From JAEZAA01 sp964514485 (GTDB lineage: Bacteria; Pseudomonadota; Gammaproteobacteria; Pseudomonadales; Oleiphilaceae), in NCBI GenBank assembly GCA_964514485.1, contig CAZEWG010000003.1, forward strand, positions 1 through 64,000: DNA of 64,000 nt, written 5' to 3'. Below the pieces are notes generated by a model that was not told the origin of the DNA, did no database searches, and saw only the letters and a program-made list of their open reading frames with translations. The stretch's first letter is position 1; each line of letters starts with the position of its first letter. Positions 16,828 to 25,988 of this stretch are shown here, piece by piece. The translations under genes were made by a program, and so were the position numbers.

Positions 16828-19800
16828 ATGTCCAGTCCACAAGAACGTACCCTACTTCTACAGAAATCCTTGCAGGAGCGTATTCTCATCCTGGATGGCG
16901 GCATGGGGACGATGATCCAAAGCTACCGCCTGAGCGAGGAAGATTATCGCGGCGAGCGCTTTGCTGACTTTCACCGGGACCTGCGTGGCAACAACGACCT
17001 GCTGTGCCTCACCCAACCGGACATTATTCGCAATATCCACCGGGCTTATCTGGAAGCCGGCGCCGATATTATCGAAACCAACAGTTTCAACTCCACCCGG
17101 GTGTCACAGGCGGATTACGGCCTGGAAGAGATTGTCTATGAGTTGAACGTCGCAGCCGCCCGGGTCGCACGTGAAGCGGCCGATGAGATGATGGCGGCCC
17201 AGCCCGACCGCCCCCGCTTTGTAGCGGGCACCATTGGGCCGACCTCCCGCACGGCGTCAATTTCCCCAGACGTGAACGACCCCAGCTTCCGTAACACCAG
17301 CTTTGACCAGCTGGTGGAAAACTATTACGAGGCCGTCAAAGGGTTGGTCGACGGTGGTTCCGACATCATCCTGATCGAAACCATTTTCGACACCCTCAAC
17401 GCCAAGGCTGCCATTTTCGCAACCCAGAAATACTTCCGGGATAGCGGCACCGAACTGCCGATCATGATCTCCGGAACCATTACCGACGCATCCGGACGCA
17501 CCCTGTCCGGACAGACCACGGAAGCCTTCCTGAACTCCGTGGCTCACGCGCGCCCCATCAGCATCGGCCTGAACTGTGCCTTGGGTGCGGATCTGTTGCG
17601 TCCCTATATTGAAGAGCTGTCCACCAAAGCGCCTTTTTATGTCAGCGCCCACCCGAACGCCGGGCTGCCCAACGAGTTTGGCGAATACGACCAAACCGCC
17701 GAGGAAATGGCGCAGATTGTCGAAGAGTTCGCCCAGTCGGGCTTTTTGAACATTATCGGCGGCTGCTGCGGCAGTACTCCCGAGCACATCAAGGCGGTGG
17801 CTGCCCGGGTATCCAAATACCCGCCCCGCGCCATCCCGGAGATCAAGCCGGCCATGCGGCTGTCGGGCCTGGAAGCTTTCACCGTTGACGAGAACTCCCT
17901 GTTCGTCAACGTGGGCGAGCGTACCAACGTCACCGGCTCCGCTAAGTTCCTGCGGCTGATCAAGGAAGAGAAGTTTGACGAAGCCCTGAGCGTGGCCCGC
18001 GATCAGGTGGAAAACGGCGCCCAGGTGATCGACATCAACATGGACGAAGGGATGATGGAATCCCGGGAAGTCATGGAGAAGTTCCTCAAGCTGGTAGCGT
18101 CGGAGCCGGATATCGCCCGCGTCCCCATCATGGTGGATTCCTCCAAGTGGGAGGTGATCGAAGCCGGCCTGAAGTGCATTCAGGGCAAAGCCATCGTTAA
18201 CTCCATCAGTTTGAAAGAAGGCGAAGCCGATTTTCTGGAGAAAGCCCGCACCTGCATGCAGTATGGCGCCGCCGCGGTGGTGATGGCCTTTGACGAGACC
18301 GGCCAGGCGGACACTTTCGAGCGCAAGACCGAAATCTGTAAGCGTTCCTACGACCTGCTGACCGGAATTGGCTTTCCGCCCCAGGATATTATTTTTGACC
18401 CCAACATTTTCGCGGTCGCCACCGGCATCGAAGAGCATAACAACTATGCGGTGGACTTCATTGAAGCCACCCGCTGGATCCGCAAGAACCTGCCCTATGC
18501 CAGCGTTTCCGGCGGGGTCAGTAACGTTTCCTTCTCATTCCGGGGCAATAATCCGGTGCGGGAGGCCATCCACTCGGTGTTCCTGTACCACGCGATTCAG
18601 GCCGGCATGAACATGGGGATCGTCAACCCGGCCCAGCTGGTGATCTACGACGAGATCGATCCCCTGCTGCGGGAGCGGGTGGAAGATGTCATTTTGAACC
18701 GCCGCAGTGACTCAACCGACCGGTTGCTGGAAATCGCCGAGCAGTTCAAGGGTGATGGGGCGAAAAAAGTCGAAGAAAACCTGGAGTGGCGTTCCTGGCC
18801 TGTCACCAAACGCCTGGAGCACGCCCTGGTCCAGGGGATCACCACCTATATCATCGAAGATACCGAAGAAGCCCGGCAGCAGGCCGAGCGCCCCATTGAT
18901 GTGATTGAAGGCCCCCTGATGGACGGCATGAACGTCGTAGGCGACCTGTTCGGCGCCGGCAAGATGTTCCTGCCCCAGGTGGTGAAAAGCGCTCGAGTCA
19001 TGAAGCAGTCGGTCGCCTACCTGGTCCCCTTCATCGAGGCATCCAAGGGTTCCAACACCGAGGCCAAGGGACGCATCCTGATGGCGACGGTAAAAGGCGA
19101 TGTGCACGATATCGGCAAAAACATCGTGAGCGTGGTGCTGCAGTGTAACAACTTCGAGGTGATCGACCTTGGGGTGATGGTGCCTTGCGAAACCATCCTG
19201 AAAACTGCCAAGGAAAAGAACGTCGACATCATCGGACTGTCGGGCCTGATTACACCGTCCCTGGACGAAATGGTCCATGTAGCCCGCGAGATGCAGCGCC
19301 TGGACTTCCATGTGCCGCTGATGATCGGGGGGGCCACGACTTCCAAGGCCCATACGGCGGTCAAAATCGAGCCCCAGTTCCACAATGAGGCCACCGTTTA
19401 TGTGCCGGATGCATCCCGCAGCGTGAGCGTCGCCTCCAACCTGCTCAGCGATACGCTCAAGGAAAAGTTCGTCTCGGACCTCAAGGCCGAGTACGAAATG
19501 ATTCGCGAGCGTAATCGCAACCGCAAGCCCCGGACAGAGCGAATCCCGTACTCGGAAGCCGTGGAGCGCGGCTTGCAGATCGACTGGCAGAACTACACAC
19601 CACCGGCCCCGGCCTTTTTGGGCGCCCGCACCTTTGCGGACTATCCACTGGAAGAGCTGGTACCTTTTATTGACTGGACGCCCTTCTTTATTTCCTGGGA
19701 TCTGGCGGGCAAATATCCCAAGATTCTGGAAGATGAGAAAGTTGGCGAAGCCGCCCGCTCACTGTTCAATGATGCCCAGAACATGCTGCGCCGGATCATT

Positions 19801-20523
19801 GATGAAAAACTGATTCGGGCCAGTGCGGTCGTCGGCTTCTGGCCGGCGAACCGCAGCGGTGCGGACGATATCAAGTTGCAGGACCCGGCCAATCCGGGCC
19901 AAACCCTGGCAGTGCTCCACCACCTGCGCCAGCAGCAGGAAAAAGCCAGCGGCAAGCCTAACTTCAGCCTGGCCGACTTCGTCGCCCCCGAAGGCATTGG
20001 CGTCACCGATTATGTTGGTGGCTTCGTCGTGACCGCCGGTATTGGCGCCGAAGAACTGGCGCAGCAATACAAGGACAACAACGACGACTACAACAGCATT
20101 ATGGTCAAAGCCCTGGCGGATCGCCTGGCGGAAGCCTTTGCCGAGCATATGCATGCGCGGGTGCGTAAGGAATTCTGGGCTTACGCACCAGAAGAAGCCC
20201 TGACCAATGAGGAACTGATCCGGGAACGTTACCAGGGGATTCGTCCGGCGCCGGGCTATCCCGCCTGCCCCGATCATACGGAAAAGGACACCCTGTTCCG
20301 CATCCTCAATGCCACTGAAGCCACCGGTGTCACACTGACGGAGCACTTTGCCATGTATCCGACGGCGGCAGTCAGCGGCTTTTATTACTCGCACCCTGAG
20401 TCCTGCTACTTTGCCGTGGGCAAGATTGGCCAGGATCAGTTGGAAGATTACGCTCAACGTAAAGGAATGTCGTTGGACGAAGCAGCCAGATGGCTGTCCC
20501 CCATCCTGGAGGACAGCCTGTAA
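16828..20523 (+). CDS. metH: Cobalamin-dependent methionine synthase
   Basis: 1231 aa (E. coli 1227). It transfers a methyl group from methyltetrahydrofolate to homocysteine through methylcobalamin. Modules in order: homocysteine-binding with zinc ligands C250 (NCALG), C313 and C314 (GGCCG); methyltetrahydrofolate-binding (about 350-640); cobalamin-binding with the lower axial ligand H760 in DVHDIGKN; and the C-terminal AdoMet reactivation domain (ERYQGIRPAPGYPACPDH). All key residues agree with the E. coli enzyme. A GAGG sequence lies some 11 nt before the ATG. It is divergent from nfuA, with a long palindrome in the shared upstream region. Confidence 0.99.
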   Translation: MSSPQERTLLLQKSLQERILILDGGMGTMIQSYRLSEEDYRGERFADFHRDLRGNNDLLCLTQPDIIRNIHRAYLEAGADIIETNSFNSTRVSQADYGLEEIVYELNVAAARVAREAADEMMAAQPDRPRFVAGTIGPTSRTASISPDVNDPSFRNTSFDQLVENYYEAVKGLVDGGSDIILIETIFDTLNAKAAIFATQKYFRDSGTELPIMISGTITDASGRTLSGQTTEAFLNSVAHARPISIGLNCALGADLLRPYIEELSTKAPFYVSAHPNAGLPNEFGEYDQTAEEMAQIVEEFAQSGFLNIIGGCCGSTPEHIKAVAARVSKYPPRAIPEIKPAMRLSGLEAFTVDENSLFVNVGERTNVTGSAKFLRLIKEEKFDEALSVARDQVENGAQVIDINMDEGMMESREVMEKFLKLVASEPDIARVPIMVDSSKWEVIEAGLKCIQGKAIVNSISLKEGEADFLEKARTCMQYGAAAVVMAFDETGQADTFERKTEICKRSYDLLTGIGFPPQDIIFDPNIFAVATGIEEHNNYAVDFIEATRWIRKNLPYASVSGGVSNVSFSFRGNNPVREAIHSVFLYHAIQAGMNMGIVNPAQLVIYDEIDPLLRERVEDVILNRRSDSTDRLLEIAEQFKGDGAKKVEENLEWRSWPVTKRLEHALVQGITTYIIEDTEEARQQAERPIDVIEGPLMDGMNVVGDLFGAGKMFLPQVVKSARVMKQSVAYLVPFIEASKGSNTEAKGRILMATVKGDVHDIGKNIVSVVLQCNNFEVIDLGVMVPCETILKTAKEKNVDIIGLSGLITPSLDEMVHVAREMQRLDFHVPLMIGGATTSKAHTAVKIEPQFHNEATVYVPDASRSVSVASNLLSDTLKEKFVSDLKAEYEMIRERNRNRKPRTERIPYSEAVERGLQIDWQNYTPPAPAFLGARTFADYPLEELVPFIDWTPFFISWDLAGKYPKILEDEKVGEAARSLFNDAQNMLRRIIDEKLIRASAVVGFWPANRSGADDIKLQDPANPGQTLAVLHHLRQQQEKASGKPNFSLADFVAPEGIGVTDYVGGFVVTAGIGAEELAQQYKDNNDDYNSIMVKALADRLAEAFAEHMHARVRKEFWAYAPEEALTNEELIRERYQGIRPAPGYPACPDHTEKDTLFRILNATEATGVTLTEHFAMYPTAAVSGFYYSHPESCYFAVGKIGQDQLEDYAQRKGMSLDEAARWLSPILEDSL

Positions 20524-20580
20524 CAGAACGGAGCCGGGGTGTAACCTACCCCGGCCCCTGCATCATCAGGGGAAGCGCAC

Positions 20581-20787
20581 ATGGACGACGAGCAGCCACC
20601 AAAAAGGCCGAGCCTGGCTCAGGTGATCATGAGCATTTTAGGCGCGGCCTTCGGTGTACAAAGCGAAAAAACCCGGCAGCGAGATTTCCAGCACGGCCAC
20701 CCAGTGGTTTATATTACGGCGGGGCTGATTTTCACGGCGTTGTTTATTTCAATCCTGATCGGCATCGTGGCCTACGTCCTGGACTGA
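20581..20787 (+). CDS. DUF2970 family small membrane protein
   Basis: 68 aa. The motif PSLAQVIMSILGAAFGVQSEKTRQRDFQHG followed by a single C-terminal TM helix (VYITAGLIFTALFISILIGIVAYV) is characteristic of DUF2970, a family of unknown function in gamma- and betaproteobacteria. GGGGAAG precedes the ATG by 6 nt. It starts 57 bp after metH on the same strand and is probably co-transcribed; a functional link with methionine synthesis is not known. Confidence 0.85.
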   Translation: MDDEQPPKRPSLAQVIMSILGAAFGVQSEKTRQRDFQHGHPVVYITAGLIFTALFISILIGIVAYVLD

Positions 20788-20853
20788 AAACGCCCAGCGC
20801 CAGCTCTTTCGGACAGCTGACGCCAGGGATCTCTGACAAAAACGCCTCGCCGG

Positions 20854-20988
20854 TTACCGTGTGCTAACCCAAAAGGCCGCCATGGCGACCAGACAGGCAA
20901 TAATGATCACTGCGGCAATGGCATCGACGACATTATCTGATGGGCGGGCCAAACGCTCTCTGATCGACCGGTGTTCCCTGTGGTTCAT
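20854..20988 (-). CDS. 44-aa single-span membrane protein
   Basis: 44 aa, not recognised. A polar, Arg/His-rich N-terminus (MNHREHRSIRERLARPSDN) precedes one hydrophobic helix (AIAAVIIIACLVAMAAFWV). The ATG at 20988 has a textbook ribosome-binding site (AAGGAG, 6-nt spacer), which argues that it is translated; the open frame extends upstream to 21114 but that part lacks such a site and looks non-coding. It is convergent with the DUF2970 gene and divergent from the sulfite reductase gene. Confidence 0.6.
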   Translation of the reverse strand: MNHREHRSIRERLARPSDNVVDAIAAVIIIACLVAMAAFWVSTR

Positions 20989-21195
20989 GGCTCTCTCCTT
21001 GTGCTGCGTCTTATTTGGCTTCGGTTTCACCCAGTTATAACTTTGCCCCTGAGCGGTTTCAAACTTGCCCCCTCCATATTCAAAATATCTATAAACATAT
21101 TCTGAAATATCCATTTTAATTATATATAAGTGCTGGTATCTTTAGCCGCCACTGGTAGACTTCGCGGCTCGTTCAACATCGGTAGCGGCCGGCAA

Positions 21196-21395
21196 AGTAC
21201 GCAACGCGGTTCAAGCTAGTACGCAACGCGGTTNNNNNNNNNNNNNNNNNNNNNNNNNNNNNNNNNNNNNNNNNNNNNNNNNNNNNNNNNNNNNNNNNNN
21301 NNNNNNNNNNNNNNNNNNNNNNNNNNNNNNNNNAGTACGCAACGCGGTTCAAGCTAGTACGCAACGCGGTTTAATAGCTAGTACGCAGCGCGGTT
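21196..21395. repeat. Degenerate 22-24 bp direct repeats around an assembly gap
   Basis: The unit AGTACGCAACGCGGTTCAAG plus CT occurs at 21196 and 21334, with further partial or variant copies at 21218, 21356 (TTTAATAGCT ending) and 21380 (AGTACGCAGCGCGG). The 38 bp left of the N-run (21196-21233) are identical to the 38 bp right of it (21334-21371). The array lies immediately upstream of the sulfite reductase gene. Confidence 0.85.
21234..21333. other. Assembly gap of 100 N
   Basis: Exactly 100 N, the conventional placeholder for a gap of unknown size. Identical 38-bp flanks mean that it may be a false gap between overlapping contig ends or a collapsed tandem array. Confidence 0.95.
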
Positions 21396-21411
21396 TAATA
21401 GGTTGATAGGT

Positions 21412-23073
21412 ATGTACAAATACGACGAAATAGATCAAAGAATCCTTAATGAGCGGGTTCAGCAGTTTCGAGGTCAGATGGATCGTTATCTGGCCGGCGA
21501 ATTGACCGAAGAAGAGTTCTTGCCCCTGCGCCTGCAAAATGGTTTGTACATCCAGCGCTTTGCGCCGATGTTTCGGATCGCCATTCCCTATGGCATGATC
21601 AACTCCACCCAGTTGCGCAAGCTCGCGGAAATTTCCCGCAACTACGACCGCGGCTACGTGCACTTCACCACCCGGCAAAACGTTCAGTTCAACTGGCATC
21701 AGCTGGAGCAGGTTCCCGACAGCCTGGCCGAACTGGCCAGCGTTGAGATGCACGCCAACCAAACCAGCGGTAACTGCATTCGTAACACCACCACGGACCA
21801 GTTCGCCGGCGTGATTGCCGATGAAGTGGCCGATCCGCGCCCCTACTGCGAAATCATCCGCCAGTGGTCTACCTTCCACCCGGAATTCGCCTTTTTGCCC
21901 CGTAAATTCAAGATCGCCGTGAACGCCTCACCGTCCACGGACCGCGCCGCCGTTCAGGTGCACGATATCGGGCTGCAACTGGTTCGCAACGACGCCGGCG
22001 AGCTCGGCTTCCGGGTTTATGTCGGTGGCGGCTTGGGCCGTACCCCGGTGATCGGTTCTGTGATCCGCGAGTTTCTGCCCGAACAGCACCTGCTGAGCTA
22101 TCTGGAGAGCATTCTGCGGGTCTATAACCGTTACGGTCGTCGAGACAACAAGTTCAAGGCCCGTATCAAGATTCTGGTTCGCGCCATGACGCCTGAAGTC
22201 TTCGCCCAAAAAGTCGAGGAAGACTGGATCCATGCCAAAGACGGTCCCAATACCCTGACCCGGGAAGAAGTGGCCCGTGTCAGCCAGTTCTTCACCGAGC
22301 CGGCCTATGAGACGCTGGAGGATAACCCTCCCGTCCTGCTCGACAAGCTGGAAACCGTGAAGGCGTTTAACAAGTGGTACCACCGTAACGTCAACCGGCA
22401 CAAAAAGCCGGGGTATGCCATCGTGACCCTGACCTTGAAAAAAGTCGGTACCGCGCCCGGCAACATGAGCGATACGGAGCTGGAAAAAATTGCAGAGCTG
22501 GCCGAGCGCTACAGCTTTGGTGAAGCCCGCATCACCCACGAACAGAACGTGGTGCTGGCCGACATCCGCCAGCAGGATCTGTTTGAGGTCTGGCAGGAAA
22601 TCAAGGCTCTGGGGCTGGCCACGCCGAACCTGGGTCTGCTGACCGACATCATCTGCTGCCCGGGTGGTGACTATTGCTCCCTGGCTAACGCCAAGTCCAT
22701 CCCGGTCGCGGAAGCCATTCAGGCCCGCTTTGACGATGTGGACTACCTGTGGGATCTGGGCGAGCTGGACCTGAATATCTCCGGCTGCATGAACGCCTGC
22801 GGTCACCATCACGTGGGCAATATCGGTATTCTGGGCGTGGATAAGAAGGGTGAGGAATGGTACCAGGTTTCCCTGGGCGGCTCGTCCGGCCATGAAACCA
22901 GACTGGGTGATATTCTGGGCCCGTCCTTTGCGCGCGAAGAAATGCCGGATGTACTGGAAAAGATTCTGAACGTTTATGTCGAAAGCCGCATTGAAGGCGA
23001 GCTTTTCGTTGATACCTATCGGCGTATTGGTATTACACCTTTCAAGGAGCGCGTTTATGCCAAAGCTCATTAA
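21412..23073 (+). CDS. cysI: Siroheme-dependent sulfite/nitrite reductase
   Basis: 553 aa, one polypeptide with duplicated ferredoxin-like and siroheme/4Fe-4S domains. The cluster- and siroheme-binding cysteines are present as CCPGGDYC and SGCMNACGHHHVGN (C-x5-C and C-x3-C, residues about 420-465). RGYVHFTTRQNVQ is the substrate/siroheme arginine region. Such proteins in pseudomonads serve assimilatory sulfite reduction to sulfide, taking electrons without a separate flavoprotein CysJ next door. The start is the ATG at 21412; an in-frame TTG at 21403 is less likely. The gene overlaps its DUF934 partner by 17 nt, and siroheme is made by CysG at 48.7 kb. Nitrite as substrate cannot be excluded. 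Confidence 0.93.
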   Translation: MYKYDEIDQRILNERVQQFRGQMDRYLAGELTEEEFLPLRLQNGLYIQRFAPMFRIAIPYGMINSTQLRKLAEISRNYDRGYVHFTTRQNVQFNWHQLEQVPDSLAELASVEMHANQTSGNCIRNTTTDQFAGVIADEVADPRPYCEIIRQWSTFHPEFAFLPRKFKIAVNASPSTDRAAVQVHDIGLQLVRNDAGELGFRVYVGGGLGRTPVIGSVIREFLPEQHLLSYLESILRVYNRYGRRDNKFKARIKILVRAMTPEVFAQKVEEDWIHAKDGPNTLTREEVARVSQFFTEPAYETLEDNPPVLLDKLETVKAFNKWYHRNVNRHKKPGYAIVTLTLKKVGTAPGNMSDTELEKIAELAERYSFGEARITHEQNVVLADIRQQDLFEVWQEIKALGLATPNLGLLTDIICCPGGDYCSLANAKSIPVAEAIQARFDDVDYLWDLGELDLNISGCMNACGHHHVGNIGILGVDKKGEEWYQVSLGGSSGHETRLGDILGPSFAREEMPDVLEKILNVYVESRIEGELFVDTYRRIGITPFKERVYAKAH

Positions 23074-23557
23074 GAATGGTCAAGTCGTCGAAGACAACTG
23101 GGTCGTCATGCCCAAACCCGATGACGTGGAAAACGCCTCCGTCACCGGCGAAAACGTTATTGTGCCCATGGCTCTGTGGCTGGCCCAGGCTGACCGCCTG
23201 AGTCAGCGCAGCGATCTGGGCATTTGGATCGACAGCGATGAAGAAGTGGAAGCCATTGCAGAGCAGCTGGATCGCTTCCCGGTGATCGCCATTAACTTCC
23301 CCAGCTTTCGTGACGGACGGGGCTACTCCACAGCCCGCCTGCTGAGAGAGCGCTACGGGTTCAAGGGCGAGCTGCGCGCCATCGGTGATGTGCTGCAAGA
23401 TCAGCTGTTCTACATGCACCGCTGTGGCATCAACGCCTTTGCAGTGCGTCAAGACCGGGACCCACAAAAGGCCCTGGAAGGCCTGCTGACCTTTACTGAA
23501 ACCTATCAGGCGGCAGTGGACCAGCCGGTGCCCCTGTTTCGCCGCCGCTCTTCCTGA
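23057..23557 (+). CDS. DUF934 protein, partner of sulfite reductase
   Basis: 166 aa. DUF934 proteins are nearly always encoded directly after this type of sulfite reductase and are often annotated as oxidoreductase probable subunit. Motifs: NFPSFRDGRGYSTARLLRERYGFKGELRAIGDVLQDQLFYMHRCGINAF, the conserved core. No cofactor motif is evident. The ATG at 23057 has AAGGAG 7 nt upstream and lies inside the end of the reductase gene, indicating translational coupling and a probable role in that reaction (inference). Confidence 0.92.
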   Translation: MPKLIKNGQVVEDNWVVMPKPDDVENASVTGENVIVPMALWLAQADRLSQRSDLGIWIDSDEEVEAIAEQLDRFPVIAINFPSFRDGRGYSTARLLRERYGFKGELRAIGDVLQDQLFYMHRCGINAFAVRQDRDPQKALEGLLTFTETYQAAVDQPVPLFRRRSS

Positions 23558-23596
23558 GCACGGCAGTTCCGGGCCGCCCAAGGCGTCTGGAACTCC

Positions 23597-23631
23597 AATA
23601 AAAATAGCGGGCCAAGCCCGCTATTTTTATT
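23597..23631. terminator. Bidirectional intrinsic terminator
   Basis: AATAAAAATAGCGGGC and GCCCGCTATTTTTATT form a perfect 16-bp stem with a CAA loop. The A- and T-runs give a U-tract on both strands, between the convergent DUF934 and oxidoreductase genes. Confidence 0.93.
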
Positions 23632-23657
23632 GTCCTCACCGCAACCCCAGTAGAAAC

Positions 23658-24647
23658 TTATTGGCGGTGTCGAACCACCACCCGCCCGACCATTTTGCCA
23701 CGGTAGATACGCTCGATCGCGGACGGGAGTTCTTCCAGGCTGATCTCCTGGCAATAGCTCTGGATATTGGGCACCGCCCACTGGTCACCGAGACGATGCC
23801 ACATTTCGGCTTTCTCTTCCAGGGGCAGCTCCACAGAATCCACGCCCAGCAAGCTCACGCCCCGCAAGATAAAGGGAAACACCGAGCTTTCAAAACGATC
23901 ACCGGCCACCATCCCGCAGGCCGCCACCGCTCCGCCATAGCGTAATGACTTGATAATCTGGGCCAGCAAATCGCCACCCGCCGTATCAATAGCACCCGCC
24001 CACAGAGGCTTGTCCAGGGGTTTTGAGGAAAACTCAAAACCGTCCCGATCCAGAATGCGAATCGCCCCCAGCTTGGTCAGCATTTCGGCGTGATCGACCT
24101 TGGCGGTATAGGCCACTACGCGGTAACCCAGCTTTGCCAGCAGCGCGATACTCACCATACCCACGCCGCCGGTGGCGCCGGTGACGAGCACTTCATCCTG
24201 AGACGGCGACACAAAACGGCTGAGCCGATCCACACAGAGGGCAGCGGTCAAGCCCGCCGTCCCCAGTGCCATCCAATAAGAGTCGGGATGCCCTTCCGGA
24301 ACCGGAACACACCATTGGGCCGGTACCCGAATATACTCCCCATAGCCGCCGGGGGTATTCATCCCCAGATCAAAGCCAACCACGATCACCTTGTCGCCGG
24401 GCTTGAAGCCTGGATTTTCCGAGCTTTCCACAACCCCTAAGGCATCAATGCCGGGGGTGTGGGGATAGTGACGGGTAACGCCCCGATTGCCTTGGGCCGA
24501 CAAGGCATCCTTGTAGTTCAGTGAGGAATAGTGAACCCGCACTAAAACCTCATGCTCGGGCAAGTCTGAAATGTTCTGTTCAACAATCTCCTGGTCGAAA
24601 AAGCCGGGAGATCTTTCGAATACTCGAAGAGCTCTGAATCGCTGCAT
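23658..24647 (-). CDS. acuI: YhdH/AcuI family NADPH oxidoreductase
   Basis: 329 aa MDR-superfamily enzyme without structural zinc. YSSLNYKDALSAQGNRGVTRHYPHTPGIDALGVV is the signature of the YhdH/YhfP branch, and the NADPH-binding Rossmann motif is TGATGGVGMVSIALLAKLGY. Characterised relatives reduce acryloyl-CoA to propionyl-CoA (AcuI), which in marine bacteria can detoxify acrylate from DMSP; others are annotated as quinone reductases. Substrate is not settled by sequence, and no DMSP lyase or CoA ligase is adjacent. It lies downstream of sohB on the same strand (29 bp apart), probably one transcript. Confidence 0.9.
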   Translation of the reverse strand: MQRFRALRVFERSPGFFDQEIVEQNISDLPEHEVLVRVHYSSLNYKDALSAQGNRGVTRHYPHTPGIDALGVVESSENPGFKPGDKVIVVGFDLGMNTPGGYGEYIRVPAQWCVPVPEGHPDSYWMALGTAGLTAALCVDRLSRFVSPSQDEVLVTGATGGVGMVSIALLAKLGYRVVAYTAKVDHAEMLTKLGAIRILDRDGFEFSSKPLDKPLWAGAIDTAGGDLLAQIIKSLRYGGAVAACGMVAGDRFESSVFPFILRGVSLLGVDSVELPLEEKAEMWHRLGDQWAVPNIQSYCQEISLEELPSAIERIYRGKMVGRVVVRHRQ

Positions 24648-24676
24648 GCCTCATCACCTTCCGCAGAATCTACCCA

Positions 24677-25735
24677 TTAGTGCTTGAACAGACGGCTGTC
24701 CCGGAGTCCTTCCCATAAACGCATGAGTAGGCGTTCTGATGCCGACTCCGCAGCCATCGCAACGCGTTGCTGCAGAGACTTGCGCTCGACATAGCTAACA
24801 AGATACACATCAGCCTGTTCGCAGGCCTGGAATAAGTATTCGTCGCTGGTCATGATCTGATCCACCAGCTTTTGATCCAACGCACGACGCCCGTACCACA
24901 CCTCCCCCTTGGATACTTCGTCAATATCCACCTGGGGACGATGTTCCGCGACAAACTCCTTAAACAGGACATGGGTGTCTTCCAGATCCTGTAAAAACTT
25001 TTCCCGCCCCTTATCAGTATTCTCACCAAAAATGGTCATGGTGCGCTTGTATTCGCCGGCGGTCATGACTTCATAGTCAATATCATGCTTTTTCAGCAGA
25101 CGGTGGAAGTTGGGGATCTGTGCCACCACCCCGATCGAACCGATCACCGCAAACGGCGCCGCCAGAATACGGTCGGCAATACAGGCCATCATATAGCCAC
25201 CACTGGCAGCGACCTTGTCAACGCACACCGTCAACGGAATGCCACGGTCTGTAATACGCTGCAATTGGGATGCAGCTAGTCCATAGGAGTGAACCATGCC
25301 CCCGGGGCTTTCCAGCTTGACCACGACCTCATCAGTGGGACGCGCAATAGCCAAAACCGAGGTGATCGCCTCCCTGAGACTGCTCACTTTTGAGGCCCGA
25401 ATATCCCCCTCAAACTCAAGCACGTATAAACGCTTGCGCTCATCCTTTTCCAGCAGTTCAACCTGACCAGCCTTCTGCTTTTCTTGCTTGGCCTTCTCTT
25501 TCTTTTCCTGCTTGAGCCTCTTTTTCAGAACATCCTTCGGCAAAATGGAGGCTTCCAGCTTGCGCTTCATTTGATCAAGCCGCTCGTTGAGCTTGTTGAC
25601 TTCCAAATGCCCGTGCCCCACATGGCGTTTCTGACGGCTACCCAGGGCGACCGCCGCTCCAAGAACCACCAAAATAGCCACCACGATGGTGACCGCCTTG
25701 GCGAGAAAAAGCCCATACTGTGCGAGAAATTCCAA
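24677..25735 (-). CDS. sohB: Inner-membrane protease SohB
   Basis: 352 aa S49 peptidase. An N-terminal TM helix (about 10-30) and a highly charged Lys/Glu linker (residues 65-100) precede the protease domain. The catalytic dyad is S178 (VAASGGYMMA) and K230 (GEYKRTMT), the same numbering as E. coli SohB. The start is TTG: AGGAG lies 7 nt upstream and MEFLAQYGLFLAK matches E. coli MELLSEYGLFLAK. SohB is a signal-peptide-peptidase-like enzyme that can relieve loss of DegP. It is followed by the oxidoreductase gene. Confidence 0.95.
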   Translation of the reverse strand: MEFLAQYGLFLAKAVTIVVAILVVLGAAVALGSRQKRHVGHGHLEVNKLNERLDQMKRKLEASILPKDVLKKRLKQEKKEKAKQEKQKAGQVELLEKDERKRLYVLEFEGDIRASKVSSLREAITSVLAIARPTDEVVVKLESPGGMVHSYGLAASQLQRITDRGIPLTVCVDKVAASGGYMMACIADRILAAPFAVIGSIGVVAQIPNFHRLLKKHDIDYEVMTAGEYKRTMTIFGENTDKGREKFLQDLEDTHVLFKEFVAEHRPQVDIDEVSKGEVWYGRRALDQKLVDQIMTSDEYLFQACEQADVYLVSYVERKSLQQRVAMAAESASERLLMRLWEGLRDSRLFKH

Positions 25736-25833
25736 CGTTGTGCTCCTATCAGCAAAAATTCAACATTCATCCACGGCATTGGTCAGGTCGCAGGGCGGGT
25801 ATCAGCCGACTTACACCCTTTTGCTCTACACTA

Positions 25834-25871
25834 CCGGCCTTACCAATATTTTCCGACCTTGCAAATACTTT
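25834..25871. repeat. Two 19-bp tandem repeat units left of a gap
   Basis: CCGGCCTTACCAATATTTT and CCGACCTTGCAAATACTTT lie head to tail and stop exactly at the N-run. The same two units begin the longer array on the other side. Confidence 0.8.
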
Positions 25872-25971
25872 NNNNNNNNNNNNNNNNNNNNNNNNNNNNN
25901 NNNNNNNNNNNNNNNNNNNNNNNNNNNNNNNNNNNNNNNNNNNNNNNNNNNNNNNNNNNNNNNNNNNNNNN
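25872..25971. other. Assembly gap of 100 N
   Basis: Exactly 100 N. The 55 bp before it (25817-25871) are identical to the 55 bp after it (25972-26026), so the two contigs probably overlap and the gap may be empty or even negative in size. Confidence 0.95.
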
Positions 25972-25988
25972 CCTTTTGCTCTACACTA

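Noticed and set aside
20989..21114. N-terminal extension of the 44-aa membrane protein
   Set aside because: The upstream part lacks a ribosome-binding site and shows no protein-like composition; the internal ATG has a textbook one.
21196..21395. CRISPR array at the repeat around the first gap
   Set aside because: Copies are contiguous or nearly so, without 30-40 bp unique spacers, and no cas genes are present.
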